A stretch of DNA of 64,000 nucleotides from Streptomyces durmitorensis. Lineage in GTDB: Bacteria > Actinomycetota > Actinomycetes > Streptomycetales > Streptomycetaceae. Position numbers and translations under genes: made by a program. This document shows, piece after piece, positions 46,100-55,520 of this stretch. The stretch spans positions 4,030,001 to 4,094,000 of the forward strand of contig NZ_CP097289.1 in the NCBI RefSeq assembly GCF_023498005.1, read 5' to 3'. Positions within the stretch are counted from its first letter, which is position 1, and each line of letters opens with the position of its first letter. Below the pieces are notes generated by a model. The model worked only from the letters and a program-made list of their open reading frames with translations, was not told the DNA's origin and searched no databases.

Positions 46100-46435
46100 T
46101 CAGCGGGGCGAGGCGTCATCCCGCGGTGCGGGCGGGGTCTCGCCCGTGTCCGGGCAACGCTTCTCATGGTCAGGGAGTTCCTTGCCCGAAGCTGGGATCT
46201 GCCCTGTTTTTGGTGGCCCTGCAGGTGGGGCTGTGCCCACCCGTTCCGCCGTGCGGAACGCCTGCCCACAGCGGTCGTCCATCGGCTTTCGCTTCGGGAC
46301 CTTTTCCGCCGCCTTCCTCCCCAACCGCTCGATCGGGTCCACCGACTGCGCGCACCCCGTGAGCAGCGCGGGCGCGAGCACGCCCGCCGCGAGGGCCGCG
46401 GCGAAGTAGCGGTGCGCCCGCGCCCGCCCCGTCAC
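46100..46435 (-). CDS. Small lipoprotein coupled to polysaccharide deacetylase
   Basis: The product is a 111-residue protein with a lipoprotein signal peptide ending LLTGC, a charged segment and a Pro-rich tail. Two more cysteines (DDRCGQ, EKRCPD) may form a disulphide. The GTG start overlaps the deacetylase stop by four bases (GTGA), which implies coupled translation and a joint role in the envelope. No recognised domain. Confidence 0.75.
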   Translation of the reverse strand: MTGRARAHRYFAAALAAGVLAPALLTGCAQSVDPIERLGRKAAEKVPKRKPMDDRCGQAFRTAERVGTAPPAGPPKTGQIPASGKELPDHEKRCPDTGETPPAPRDDASPR

Positions 46436-47397
46436 AGGTAGTCCTCCAGCCTGGCCACCGCGTACCCCTTGTCGGTGACGGTCTTCATGACCTTGCGGAC
46501 CATGTCCGGCATCGTGCCCTTCCAGTCCTCGCGCCCCCGGAAGTGCGTGAGGATGATGTCGCCGGGGTGCAGGTCCTTGTCCCACTCGCGCCAGTCCATG
46601 CGGTGGGGGAAGGCCTCGGAGGCCCACAGCGGGACCGCCTTGATGCCGCAGGACTTGGCGGCGCGCAGCGAATCCACGTTGTAGTTGCCGTACGGCGGGC
46701 GGAAGAGCTCGGGCCGCTTGCCGTAGCGCTTGTGGATGACGTTTTGCATGCCGCAGATCTCGCGGCGCTGACCCTCGTACGAAAGCCCCGGCAGGTAGCG
46801 GTGGTTGAGGGTGTGGTTGTTCAGCGCGACCCCGCGGGACTGCATCTTCTTGAAGTAGCCGTAGTCCTCCTTGACCAGGTAGTCGCTGAGGAACGCGGTG
46901 TACGGGATCTTCAGGTCGCTCATCATCTTGAGCAGCGCCGGGTCCTTCTCGGCGCCGTCGTCGATGGTCAGGAAGACGATCTTCTTCTTGGTCGGGATGG
47001 TCGTGAAGACGGGCGGCAGCCCCGCCTGCCCCTTGACCTCGAATCCCTTGCGGGTGGTGATCTTCGGCTTCACGGCCGGGGCGGCCGGCGCGGTCAGCGG
47101 GGTCTTCGCCAGGCCCCAGCGCTTCGCGGCGGCGGCGCGGGCGACCTGGGCGACGCGGAGTTTCTGGGCGTAGGAGTCGAGGGCGCGGGCGGGCGGCGCG
47201 TCCAGGCGCTGCTGACCGGGGGCGGGATTCGCCCCGCCGTCGGCGCCCGACGCACAGCCGGAGGCGATCGCGGCGACGGTGAGCACGGCCGCCCCGGCCC
47301 GTACCCGGCCCCTGACCCGGGCCGGGACCCGGGCCGGGACAGGCCTCCGCGCCTTCCGTCTCGCCCTGAATTTGTCGTTTTGTCGTACTAGTTGCAT
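46432..47397 (-). CDS. Polysaccharide deacetylase (NodB/CE4), lipoprotein
   Basis: The product is 321 residues. A basic N terminus and hydrophobic segment end in ASGCAS, a possible lipobox. The NodB domain begins at about 135 with the metal-binding TIDDG and NHTLNH motifs, then RPPYGNYN. Such enzymes remove N-acetyl groups from peptidoglycan or other glycans outside the cell. ATG 47397 is the start nearest the signal sequence. It forms an overlapping pair with the small lipoprotein gene downstream. Confidence 0.9.
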   Translation of the reverse strand: MQLVRQNDKFRARRKARRPVPARVPARVRGRVRAGAAVLTVAAIASGCASGADGGANPAPGQQRLDAPPARALDSYAQKLRVAQVARAAAAKRWGLAKTPLTAPAAPAVKPKITTRKGFEVKGQAGLPPVFTTIPTKKKIVFLTIDDGAEKDPALLKMMSDLKIPYTAFLSDYLVKEDYGYFKKMQSRGVALNNHTLNHRYLPGLSYEGQRREICGMQNVIHKRYGKRPELFRPPYGNYNVDSLRAAKSCGIKAVPLWASEAFPHRMDWREWDKDLHPGDIILTHFRGREDWKGTMPDMVRKVMKTVTDKGYAVARLEDYL

Positions 47398-47479
47398 GGC
47401 GCCGGATCTTTGCAGCTCAAAGCCCTGCTGACGGGCCGACACCGCCGCCGGGCGCGCACCATCCACCGACTGGCCCACA

Positions 47480-48706
47480 ATGGGCCGGGTGAACGACCTC
47501 GACCGCGACTCGACCGCCCTGACCTCCTTCTCCGCGCTGCTCACCGCCGAAGGCCGGGCCCTGCTCGATCTCGACGAGGTGCGCGAAGCCGATCCGGCCC
47601 GGGAGCTGGCCGTCGCCACCCGACTGCGCCGCGAGCACCCGGCGGAGCTGGTCACGGCGGTGCTCGCGCAGGCGCGGCTGCGGCGGCGGGCGGTGGCGAA
47701 GTTCGGCGCGCAGGACGCGGGGCGGATGTTCTTCACGCCGAACGGTGTCGAGCAGGCGACCCGCACGAGCGTGGCCGTGCACCGCGCCGAGAGCTTCAGG
47801 TCCCTCGGCGTACGGAGCGTGGCCGATCTCTGCTGCGGCATCGGCGGTGACGCGATCGCCCTCGCGCGCGCTGGGATCGCCGTCCTCGCCGTGGACCGTG
47901 ACCCGCTGACCTGCGCGGTGGCGCGCGCGAACGCGGAGGCGCTTGGGCTCGACGGCCTCATCGAGGTGCGCGAGGCCGATGTCACCGAGGTCGACACGGC
48001 CGCCCACGACGCGGTCTTCGTGGACCCGGCGCGGCGTGGCGGGCGGGGCCGCATCTTCGACCCCGAGGCCTACTCCCCGCCCCTCTCCTGGGCCGTCGAG
48101 GCCGCCCGCAAGGCCCCGCACGCGGCGCTGAAGATCGCTCCCGGCATTCCGCACGAGGCGGTTCCCGCCGAGGCCGCTGCGGAGTGGATCTCGGACGGCG
48201 GGGACGTGAAGGAGGCCGTGCTGTGGTTCGGCACGGACACCCCGTCCTCGCACCGCGCGACGCTGCTGCCCTCGGGAGTCTCGGTCGCGTCCTCCCTCGC
48301 CGAGATGCTCCCCGACCCGGCGGTGCGACCCGTCGGACGCTATCTGTACGAGCCGGACGGCGCCGTCATCCGTGCGCATCTGGTGGCGGAGGTGGCCGCG
48401 CGGGTGGAGGGCGGCCTGATCGACGAGACCATCGCGTACGTCACCTCCGACGCGCTGCACGCGACGCCGTACGCGGTGGCGTACGAGATCACCGATCAAC
48501 TGCCCTTCGGCGTCAAGAAGTTGAAGGCGGTGCTGCGGGAGCGGGAGGTCGGGATCCTGACGGTGAAGAAGCGGGGGTCCGCGGTGGAGCCGGAGGAGCT
48601 GCGGCGGAAGGTGAAGCCGCAGGGCAAGAACTCGGCCACCGTGTTCCTCACCCGGGTGGCGGGTGCGCCGGCGATGCTGATCGGGCACCCGGCGGTGGTG
48701 GACTGA
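47480..48706 (+). CDS. Class I SAM-dependent methyltransferase, THUMP-like
   Basis: The product is 408 residues. A helical N-terminal domain is followed by a Rossmann methyltransferase domain with motif I VADLCCGIGGDAIALARAG and motif IV-like FVDPARRGGRG. A C-terminal domain ends FLTRVAGAPAMLIG. The DPARR motif and domain plan match actinobacterial proteins annotated as THUMP-like methyltransferases, probably acting on RNA; the target is unknown. It is divergent from the deacetylase gene. Confidence 0.85.
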   Translation: MGRVNDLDRDSTALTSFSALLTAEGRALLDLDEVREADPARELAVATRLRREHPAELVTAVLAQARLRRRAVAKFGAQDAGRMFFTPNGVEQATRTSVAVHRAESFRSLGVRSVADLCCGIGGDAIALARAGIAVLAVDRDPLTCAVARANAEALGLDGLIEVREADVTEVDTAAHDAVFVDPARRGGRGRIFDPEAYSPPLSWAVEAARKAPHAALKIAPGIPHEAVPAEAAAEWISDGGDVKEAVLWFGTDTPSSHRATLLPSGVSVASSLAEMLPDPAVRPVGRYLYEPDGAVIRAHLVAEVAARVEGGLIDETIAYVTSDALHATPYAVAYEITDQLPFGVKKLKAVLREREVGILTVKKRGSAVEPEELRRKVKPQGKNSATVFLTRVAGAPAMLIGHPAVVD

Positions 48707-48785
48707 TTCCCTTTCCCCAACCCCGCCCGTTCCCACAAACCCGCTGGGCGCGGGGGCCTTGGTCGCCGTCATCACCGGCTCCGCC

Positions 48786-48813
48786 GAGTTCGTCCTCAAA
48801 CGCCGGACGGGCT
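48786..48813. repeat. Interspersed Streptomyces repeat (CCTCAAACGCCGGACGGGCT)
   Basis: The sequence TTCGTCCTCAAACGCCGGAC plus GGGCT recurs in many Streptomyces intergenic regions, as I recall. Here it supplies the final codons and stop (48796-48798) of the minus-strand sigma factor gene. Confidence 0.65.
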
Positions 48814-50100
48814 ACAAGATTCCGCCCGCCCCAGCAGCAACTCCCGCTCCCGCTCATTGCGCGTGAGCCCCGCCGCACGCTCGAACTCCGCCCGCGCCTC
48901 CGCGCCGCGCCCGAGGCGGGCCAGCAGGTCGCCCCGCACGCTGGGCAGCAAGTGGTAGTCCTTCAGGGCGGGTTCGTCCGCGAGCGCGTCCACCAGACGC
49001 AGCGCCTGAGCCGGGCCCGATGCCATCGACACCGCCACCGCGCGGTTCAGTTCGATCACCGGTGACGGAGTGCGGGCGGCCAGCAGGCCGTACAGGGCGG
49101 CGATCTGGGGCCAGTCCGTCTCCTCGTACGACGCGGCGTTCGCGTGGCAGGCGGCGATCGCGGCCTGGAGCTCGTAGGGGCCGGGGCCACCCGTCGACAC
49201 GGCCCGCGCGCGGGCGAGTGCCGCGAAGCCCCGCCGGATCAGCGGCCGGTTCCAGTGGCGGCGGTCCTGGTCCGCGAGGAGCACCGGCTCGCCCTTCGGG
49301 CCAGTCCGCGCCGCCGCGCGGGACGTCTGGAGCTCCAACAGCGCCGCCAGGCCGTGCACTTCGGCCTCCCGCGGCATCAGCCCTGCCAGCACCCGGGCGA
49401 GGCGCAGCGCGTCCTCGCACAAGGAGGGGCGCAGCCAGTCGTCGCCCGCCGTGGCCGCGTAGCCCTCGTTGAAGATGAGGTAGATGACTTCGAGCACCGA
49501 TCCGAGCCTGGCCTCGCGCTCGGCTCCGTACGGCACTTCGAAGGCCACGCCCTTGGCGGCGAGCGTGCGCTTCGCGCGCACGACGCGCTGGGCCACCGTC
49601 GCCTCGGGGACCAGCATCGCGCGGGCGATCTCCGCCGTCGTGAGGCCGCCGAGCAGCCGCAGGGTGAGTGCGATGCGGGCCTCGGCGGAGAGCACCGGGT
49701 GGCAGGCGGTGAAGACGAGGCGCAGGAGGTCGTCGTCGATGTGGTCAGGGTCGACGGAGTCCGCGGGTTCGTCGACGTGGGGCGGGGCCGTCTCCAGGTC
49801 GCGGCCCATCTCCTCCAACTTGCGCGCGTAGCGCTCCCTGCGGCGTACGAGGTCGATGGCGCGGCGCTTGGCGGTGGTCGTCAGCCAGGCGCCCGGATTG
49901 TCGGGGACGCCGGTCTTCGGCCACTGTTCGAGGGCGGCGACCAGCGCGTCCTGCGCCAGCTCCTCCGCGATGCCCACGTCGCGCACGATCCGCGCGACAC
50001 CGGCGATGAGGCGCGGGGACTCGATCCGGAAGACGGTCTCGATGGCGTTGCGGGGAGCGTCCTGGCGAGGGTGCTCTGAGGAGTGGGCCGTCACGGCCAC
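48796..50100 (-). CDS. ECF42-type RNA polymerase sigma factor with C-terminal extension
   Basis: The product is 434 residues. It has sigma region 2 (EELAQDALVAALEQWPKTGVPDNPGAWL), region 4 (LTLRLLGGLTTAEIARAMLVPEATVAQRVVRAKRTL) and a roughly 220-residue helical TPR-like extension. This extension defines the ECF42 group, in which it replaces an anti-sigma factor. The DGPF gene just upstream is the typical ECF42 target. The GTG start is at 50100. The last residues (SCSPSGV) come from an interspersed repeat and differ in origin from the rest. Confidence 0.92.
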   Translation of the reverse strand: MAVTAHSSEHPRQDAPRNAIETVFRIESPRLIAGVARIVRDVGIAEELAQDALVAALEQWPKTGVPDNPGAWLTTTAKRRAIDLVRRRERYARKLEEMGRDLETAPPHVDEPADSVDPDHIDDDLLRLVFTACHPVLSAEARIALTLRLLGGLTTAEIARAMLVPEATVAQRVVRAKRTLAAKGVAFEVPYGAEREARLGSVLEVIYLIFNEGYAATAGDDWLRPSLCEDALRLARVLAGLMPREAEVHGLAALLELQTSRAAARTGPKGEPVLLADQDRRHWNRPLIRRGFAALARARAVSTGGPGPYELQAAIAACHANAASYEETDWPQIAALYGLLAARTPSPVIELNRAVAVSMASGPAQALRLVDALADEPALKDYHLLPSVRGDLLARLGRGAEARAEFERAAGLTRNERERELLLGRAESCSPSGV

Positions 50101-50188
50101 CCATCAGAGCACCCTCCGCGGGGCACCGCAAAGACCCGACGCCCACGGCCCGCGGCCCGCAGCCCGCAGCCCGGACTCAGCCTCAGCC

Positions 50189-50545
50189 TCAGCCCTCGAT
50201 GATCTCCCGGACCTCCGCCGTCACGGTCCACTGCTCGTCGTGGACCTTCAGGAACCGGCTCGCCCACTCGACCGCCTCGGCCCTGTCCTTGCACTGGGTG
50301 ATCGAGTAGCCGCCGACGACCTCCTTGGCCTCGGTGAACGGCCCGTCGGTGACGGACAGCCGGCCGCCCTCCCAGTGGACACGGGTGCCCTCGGCGTTCG
50401 GCGTGAGGCCGGCGGTCTCGAGCATCACCCCGGCCTTGGTGATCTCTTCGAGGAGCGCACCCATGCGCTCGCCCATCTCGGGGCTCGGGCCGCCCTCGGG
50501 GGAGTTCTTCTCGTCGACGCGGATCATCGTCAGGTAGCGCGGCAT
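50189..50545 (-). CDS. YCII/DGPF-domain protein
   Basis: The product is a 118-residue protein of the YCII fold. It has the family hallmark DGPF (VTDGPFTEAKEVVGGYSI) and begins MPRYLTMIRVDE. DGPF proteins are the usual genomic partners and targets of ECF42 sigma factors. Here the gene lies 88 bases upstream of such a sigma gene on the same strand. Function is not established; YCII relatives include dehydrochlorinase- or lactonase-like enzymes. Confidence 0.9.
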   Translation of the reverse strand: MPRYLTMIRVDEKNSPEGGPSPEMGERMGALLEEITKAGVMLETAGLTPNAEGTRVHWEGGRLSVTDGPFTEAKEVVGGYSITQCKDRAEAVEWASRFLKVHDEQWTVTAEVREIIEG

Positions 50546-50587
50546 GGTGGTCTCCCATCGGGTGGTGGCGGGGCTTCTCCTCGCCTC

Positions 50588-52078
50588 TCACCCATGCGTC
50601 GAACGGGAGACGCCCGGATCGACATCGTCGCCCAGATTCTTCGAAGATTCTTCTTGGGCGTACGTTTCCGCAGGTCGCAGCCGTGCGGGAGCACGATGCA
50701 GCACGGCCGTGGCCACCGCTGCCGCCACGAGCAGCGCCGCGGCGACACCGAACGCCGTCGCGTACCCGTCCGCGAGCGCGCCGGGCCCCCGCCCTGACCC
50801 CGTGACGCCCGACGCCACCGTCACCAGGACCGCGAGCCCCAGCGAGCCGCCCAGCTGCCGGGAGCTGTTGAGCAGCCCCGATGCCATGCCGGTCTCCTCG
50901 GCGGCGACGCCGGACGTCGCCGCCGTGCCCAGCGGCACGAAGCACATGCCGATGCCGACGCTCGCCACCAGCGAGGGCCCCACGATGGATCCCAGGAAGG
51001 TGCCGCCGGGCCCGACGGTGAGGGCGAACCACACGAACCCCGCCGCTCCGAGCAGCCCTCCGGTCACCAGCAGCGCCCGTTCCCCGAAGCGCCCGACCTT
51101 CCGTGCCGAGATCACCGACCCGGCGACGACGCCCACGCAGAACGGCAGGAACGCCGCCCCCGCCCGCGTCGACCCGTAGGACATGACCTCCTGGAGATAG
51201 AGCGAGGTGAAGTAGAAGGCGGCGAACTGCCCCGACGACATCAGCAGCGCGAAGGCGTTCGCGGAGGCCACGGGGCGGTTCTTGAGCAGGCCGAGCCGGA
51301 GCAGCGGCTCACGCTGCCGGGACTCGACGACGGCGAACGCGGCGAGCAGCAGGGCCGCAGCGCCGAGGGTGCCAAGCGTCGTGCCGGATCCCCATGCGTA
51401 CGTCTCCGTGCGGACGAGGCCGAGGACGAGCAGCGCCATGCCCGCCGTGACGAGCAGCGCGCCCAGTACGTCGAGGCGCGGCGCGGGCCCGGTGCGCCGG
51501 TCGGCGGGCACGCCGCGGCGCGAGAGGAGGAGCGCGCCGAGCACCACGGGGACGTTGATCAGCATCACGGAGCGCCAGCCCGCCCAGTCGGTGAGCACCC
51601 CGCCCGCCATCACTCCGACCGCACCGCCGAGCGCGCCCGCAGCGCCCCAGAGCCCGAGCGCCCGTGAACGCGCGGACCCGGCCGCGTAGTTGACGGTGAT
51701 CAGCGCGAGCGCGACAGGAGCGAGCGCCGCCGCGCCTGCGCCCTGCACGGCCCGCGCCGCGACGAGCTGCCCCGGCGTCTGCGCGAGCCCGCCCGCCAGG
51801 CTCGCGATGCCGAAGACCGCGAACCCGGCGATCAGGGTGCGCCGCCGCCCGGCCAGGTCGGCGAGGCGCCCGCCCAGCATGAGGAGGCCACCGAAGGCGA
51901 GCGCGTAGGCGTTGACGACCCAGAGCAGCGAATCGGCTCCGAAGCCGAGGTCGTCGCCGATGTCGGGCAGCGCGATGTTCACGACGGACATGTCCAGGGA
52001 GACCAGGAACTGCACGGTGAGCAGCACCGGCAGCAGCCAACGGGTCCGCGGGGGCTTCGAGTCAGCGGGATTCACCAT
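50588..52078 (-). CDS. MFS drug-efflux transporter (DHA2 / EmrB-QacA type)
   Basis: The product is 496 residues with about 14 membrane helices and the motif LDMSVVNIALPDIGDDLG in helix 1. GGRLADLAGRRRTLIAG is the MFS motif A. Such transporters export drugs or self-made antibiotics by proton antiport. It is divergent from a TetR gene with a palindrome and promoter between (52079-52149). ATG 52078 lies only a few bases after the predicted start point, so the mRNA leader is very short. Confidence 0.93.
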   Translation of the reverse strand: MVNPADSKPPRTRWLLPVLLTVQFLVSLDMSVVNIALPDIGDDLGFGADSLLWVVNAYALAFGGLLMLGGRLADLAGRRRTLIAGFAVFGIASLAGGLAQTPGQLVAARAVQGAGAAALAPVALALITVNYAAGSARSRALGLWGAAGALGGAVGVMAGGVLTDWAGWRSVMLINVPVVLGALLLSRRGVPADRRTGPAPRLDVLGALLVTAGMALLVLGLVRTETYAWGSGTTLGTLGAAALLLAAFAVVESRQREPLLRLGLLKNRPVASANAFALLMSSGQFAAFYFTSLYLQEVMSYGSTRAGAAFLPFCVGVVAGSVISARKVGRFGERALLVTGGLLGAAGFVWFALTVGPGGTFLGSIVGPSLVASVGIGMCFVPLGTAATSGVAAEETGMASGLLNSSRQLGGSLGLAVLVTVASGVTGSGRGPGALADGYATAFGVAAALLVAAAVATAVLHRAPARLRPAETYAQEESSKNLGDDVDPGVSRSTHG

Positions 52079-52092
52079 GCCCACGCACATTA

Positions 52093-52106
52093 CTGTACGC
52101 GTATAG
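52093..52106. promoter_or_regulatory. TetR operator and MFS promoter
   Basis: CTGTACGCGTATAG is a 14-bp palindrome with one mismatched pair. It overlaps a minus-strand -10 TACAGT (52097-52092) for the MFS gene and lies 44 bases before the TetR ATG. Confidence 0.6.
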
Positions 52107-52149
52107 AAAATAAAACGGCGTGCGTCACCCACACCCTCGGGGCGCGACA

Positions 52150-52878
52150 ATGAGCCACGTGGCAGCAGAATCGGAAAGCACAGACGCGGCACCACCGGCG
52201 GCCGCGGAGAAACCCGTCGAGCAGAAGAAGAAACGCGGCCGCCCCAGCCGCATCGACCTCGACACGATCGTCGGCATCGCGCGCCGCATCCTCCAGGAGG
52301 AGGGCGTGGCCGCCCTGAGCATGCGCAGGGTCGCCAAGGAGGTCGGCACGACCCCGATGGCCCTCTACCACCACGTGCGCGACAAGGACGAGCTCCTGAT
52401 GCTCACCCTGTCCGGCACGGCCGATTCAGTCCCGCGCCCGGAGCTCCCCGACGACCCGCGCGACCGGCTGCTCGCGGTCTCCCTGCACATGCACGGCACG
52501 CTGGCGCGGATGCCCTGGGTGGTCGAGGTGCTGAGCCTGGGCGACCTCACCGACAAGGGCGCCCTGTGGATGGTCGAGGAGATCATCGACTCCTGCATGA
52601 CCTGCGGCCTGACCCCGGCCGAGGCCGTCGCCGCCTACCGCACCATCTGGCACTGCGTCTACGGCGACCTGGTCTTCCGCCAGGCGATGGCCCGCCGCGC
52701 CGAGGAGCCGGACCGCAGGCGCCACTTCCCCGGCATGCTCACGGACGCGGACGCCGAGGAACTCCCCCACATGACCGCACTCGCCGGCCGCTGGCTGGAA
52801 CTGACGGCGGACTACGACGTGGCCAAGCAGCTGGGAGCGGTCATCGACGGGCTCCTTGGGCAGGCGCGACGCCCCTGA
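52150..52878 (+). CDS. TetR-family repressor
   Basis: The product is 242 residues. A Lys/Arg-rich start (KKKRGRPSRIDLDTIVGIARRIL) leads into the TetR helix-turn-helix (LSMRRVAKEVGTTPMALYHHVRDKDELL). A TetR_C ligand-binding domain follows. It is divergent from an MFS exporter, so it most likely represses it until the exported compound binds. ATG 52150 is used; GTG 52120 is in frame and possible, since no strong Shine-Dalgarno marks either. Confidence 0.9.
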   Translation: MSHVAAESESTDAAPPAAAEKPVEQKKKRGRPSRIDLDTIVGIARRILQEEGVAALSMRRVAKEVGTTPMALYHHVRDKDELLMLTLSGTADSVPRPELPDDPRDRLLAVSLHMHGTLARMPWVVEVLSLGDLTDKGALWMVEEIIDSCMTCGLTPAEAVAAYRTIWHCVYGDLVFRQAMARRAEEPDRRRHFPGMLTDADAEELPHMTALAGRWLELTADYDVAKQLGAVIDGLLGQARRP

Positions 52879-52896
52879 CCGGCTGGTCCCTCCGGG

Positions 52897-53154
52897 TCAG
52901 CCGAGCCCGGCCGACTCGAAGCGCCACCTGTGCACCGCCCGCGTCACCAACTCCGGCGCGGGCTCCGGCAGTTCGGGCAGGTCGGCGTCGTACGCCGCGT
53001 CCCACCACGTCAGGACGAGGACCCGGTCCTGCGGGGCGCGGAAGCTCTCGCGGCGTACCGGCTCGGCTGCCAGGGGCTGTGCCCGCGCCCACGCGAGCAG
53101 TTCCTCGCCACGGCCGTCGACGGCTCGGGCCTCCCACATCAGCGCGACGGTCAC
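52897..53154 (-). CDS. Small protein translationally coupled to tsaD
   Basis: The product is an 85-residue Trp- and Ala-rich protein ([20 protein letters not shown]). The GTG start overlaps the tsaD stop by four bases (GTGA). I recognise no family. Its size and beta-like pattern suggest a ferredoxin-fold or antibiotic monooxygenase-like subunit, but this is only a guess. Confidence 0.7.
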   Translation of the reverse strand: MTVALMWEARAVDGRGEELLAWARAQPLAAEPVRRESFRAPQDRVLVLTWWDAAYDADLPELPEPAPELVTRAVHRWRFESAGLG

Positions 53155-54269
53155 GAGTACAGGTTCTCCTTGCTGACCTCGTGCACATGGTCGTGGTCGT
53201 GGTCGTGGCTGTGCGCGTGGCCCGGGACGTGCGGTTCCGTCACCGGCAGCGAGGAGTCCGCCGACAGGTCCCAGTCGGAGGCCGAGCGGTTACGGGCCAC
53301 CATCTCCGCGCCCAGCGCGGCCACCATCGCGCCGTTGTCCGTGCACAGCTTCGGCCGCGGCACCCGCAGCCGGATCCCGGCCGCCTCGCACCGCTCCTGG
53401 GCCAGCGCCCGCAGCCGCGTGTTGGCCGCCACGCCGCCGCCGATCATCAGGTGGTCCACGCCCTCGTCCTTGCAGGCCCGCACGGCCTTGCGGGTCAGCA
53501 CGTCGACGACCGCCTCCTGGAAGGACGCCGACACGTCACGGACGGGCACCTCCTCGCCCGCGGCCCGCTTGGCCTCGATCCAGCGCGCGACGGAGGTCTT
53601 CAGGCCGGAGAAGGAGAAGTCGTACGCGGCGTCGCGCGGGCCTGTCAGGCCGCGCGGGAAGGCGATCGCGTTCGGGTCGCCCTCCTTCGCGTACCGGTCG
53701 ATGACGGGGCCGCCGGGGAAGCCGAGGTTGAGCACCCGCGCGATCTTGTCGAAGGCCTCGCCCGCCGCGTCGTCGATGGTCGCGCCCAGGGGACGTACGT
53801 CCGAGGTGATGTCGGTGGAGAGCAGCAGCGAGGAGTGGCCGCCGGAGACGAGCAGCGCCATCGTCGGCTCGGGCAGCGTGCCGTGCTCCAGCTGGTCGAC
53901 GCAGATGTGCGAGGCCAGGTGGTTCACGCCGTACAGCGGCTTGCCGAGCGCGTACGCGTACGCCTTGGCCGCCGAGACGCCCACGAGCAGCGCGCCCGCG
54001 AGGCCGGGACCGGCTGTCACCGCGATGCCGTCGAGGTCGGAGGCGGCGACCCCCGCCTCCTTCAGCGCGCGGTCGATGGTCGGCACCATCGCCTCCAGGT
54101 GCGCGCGCGAGGCGACCTCGGGCACGACGCCGCCGAAGCGCGCGTGCTCGTCGACGCTGGAGGCGATGGCATCGGCGAGCAGGGTGGTGCCGCGGACGAT
54201 GCCGACGCCGGTCTCGTCGCAGGAGGTCTCGATGCCGAGAACGAGAGGTTGATCGCGCGAGTCAGCCAT
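53151..54269 (-). CDS. tsaD: tRNA N6-adenosine threonylcarbamoyltransferase TsaD
   Basis: TsaD transfers the threonylcarbamoyl group to A37 of ANN-decoding tRNAs, acting with TsaB and TsaE. The product is 372 residues. It has the ASKHA signature [13 protein letters not shown], metal ligands in [13 protein letters not shown] and a Gly-rich nucleotide loop ([13 protein letters not shown]). The C-terminal tail is unusual: about 30 residues including [13 protein letters not shown], far richer in His than typical TsaD. It overlaps rimI by eight bases and the small downstream gene by four. Confidence 0.96.
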   Translation of the reverse strand: MADSRDQPLVLGIETSCDETGVGIVRGTTLLADAIASSVDEHARFGGVVPEVASRAHLEAMVPTIDRALKEAGVAASDLDGIAVTAGPGLAGALLVGVSAAKAYAYALGKPLYGVNHLASHICVDQLEHGTLPEPTMALLVSGGHSSLLLSTDITSDVRPLGATIDDAAGEAFDKIARVLNLGFPGGPVIDRYAKEGDPNAIAFPRGLTGPRDAAYDFSFSGLKTSVARWIEAKRAAGEEVPVRDVSASFQEAVVDVLTRKAVRACKDEGVDHLMIGGGVAANTRLRALAQERCEAAGIRLRVPRPKLCTDNGAMVAALGAEMVARNRSASDWDLSADSSLPVTEPHVPGHAHSHDHDHDHVHEVSKENLYS

Positions 54270-54768
54270 GGGTGTCGGTTCCTTGTACGGAAGTTGAGGG
54301 ATCGGTCAGACGCATGACCAGGGCGTCCACATTGCCCGGCTGGTAGTAGCCCCGCCGGAAGCCGATGGGTTCGAAGCCGAAGCGCTCGTACAGCTTCTGG
54401 GCCCGTGTGTTGTCGACCCGCACCTCGAGCATGACCTCGGCGCACTCGAAGGCGGTGGCCGCGCCCAGCAGGTCGGTCAGGAGCCGGGAGCCGAGCCCCG
54501 TGCCCCAGTGGCTCGGGGCCACCGCGATGGTCTGCACGTCGGCCTGGTCGCCGGCCGACGCGAGCCCCGCGTACCCGACGAGCCGGTCCCCGTCCACGGC
54601 GACCACATAGCGGCGGGTGGCCAGCGGCCCGCGGGCGTGGGCGAGCTCGGACCAGAACATGCCGCGCGACCAGGCGTCGTCCGGGAAGAGCTCCTTCTCC
54701 AGGACGAAGACGGGCTCGATGTCCCACCAGCGCATCTCGCGCAGGACAGCTGTCGTCACGGATGTCAC
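54262..54768 (-). CDS. rimI: Ribosomal-protein-alanine N-acetyltransferase RimI
   Basis: The product is a 168-residue GNAT acetyltransferase. The acetyl-CoA loop is [15 protein letters not shown], with the later motif [22 protein letters not shown]. RimI acetylates protein N termini and is conserved between tsaB and tsaD in actinobacteria, which suggests a link to the t6A complex. Stop and start overlap both neighbours. Confidence 0.94.
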   Translation of the reverse strand: MTSVTTAVLREMRWWDIEPVFVLEKELFPDDAWSRGMFWSELAHARGPLATRRYVVAVDGDRLVGYAGLASAGDQADVQTIAVAPSHWGTGLGSRLLTDLLGAATAFECAEVMLEVRVDNTRAQKLYERFGFEPIGFRRGYYQPGNVDALVMRLTDPSTSVQGTDTHG

Positions 54769-55421
54769 TTGGGGGTGACCACCTTGTAGTTCTTGGGGAC
54801 CTGCGCGTCCGGGCGGCGCAGGTACAGCGGCCGCGGGGCCAGCAGCTCCTCACCGGCGGCGAGCTTCTCCGCGGCGAGCGAGGCGAGAGCGGCCGCCGAG
54901 ACATGCTCGGGGGCGCGGGCGTCGGTGAAGGTCTCGGGGTAGAGCACGGCGCCCGCGCCGACGGCGGGCAGGCCAGCCACCGCGTCCGCGATGTCGGCGG
55001 GGCGGTCCACGGCGGCCTCGGTGAGGCGGGTGCGCGGGTCCGCGTACCGCGCCCAGTAGACCTCCTTGCGCCGCGCGTCCGTGGCGACGACGAAGGGGCC
55101 GCTCTCGATGCCGGACTCGTACGCGAGCCCGTCGAGCGTGCACACCCCGTGCACCGGCACGCCGAGCGCGAGGCCGAAGGTGTCGGCGGTCATCAGGCCG
55201 ACACGCAGGCCGGTGTAGGGGCCGGGGCCCACGCCGACGACGATGCCGGTCACGGCGTCGAGTCTGAGCCCGGCGTCGGCGAGCACGCGGTCGACGGCGG
55301 GCAGCAGCAGCTCGCCGTGGCGGCGGGCGTCCACCTGGCTGGAGGCTGCGAGGACGGAGGCGCCGTCGTGCAGCGCGACGGTGACGGCGGGGGTGGCGGT
55401 ATCCAGAGCGAGCAAGAGCAC
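54765..55421 (-). CDS. tsaB: t6A synthesis protein TsaB
   Basis: The product is a 218-residue ASKHA protein that forms the platform of the t6A complex with TsaD and TsaE. The N-terminal LLALDTATPAVTVAL and the GVGPGPYTGLRVGL motif identify it. Its stop overlaps the rimI start by four bases, so tsaB-rimI-tsaD form one coupled unit. Confidence 0.95.
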   Translation of the reverse strand: MLLLALDTATPAVTVALHDGASVLAASSQVDARRHGELLLPAVDRVLADAGLRLDAVTGIVVGVGPGPYTGLRVGLMTADTFGLALGVPVHGVCTLDGLAYESGIESGPFVVATDARRKEVYWARYADPRTRLTEAAVDRPADIADAVAGLPAVGAGAVLYPETFTDARAPEHVSAAALASLAAEKLAAGEELLAPRPLYLRRPDAQVPKNYKVVTPK

Positions 55422-55520
55422 GCGAATAGCCTACGGCTCCGGCGCCCGGCGCACGGCCGACCGAGGATGCCGCACACCTGCTGCTAACGTCACCCCGTAG
55501 CCGTACGGAGTACGAAGAGG

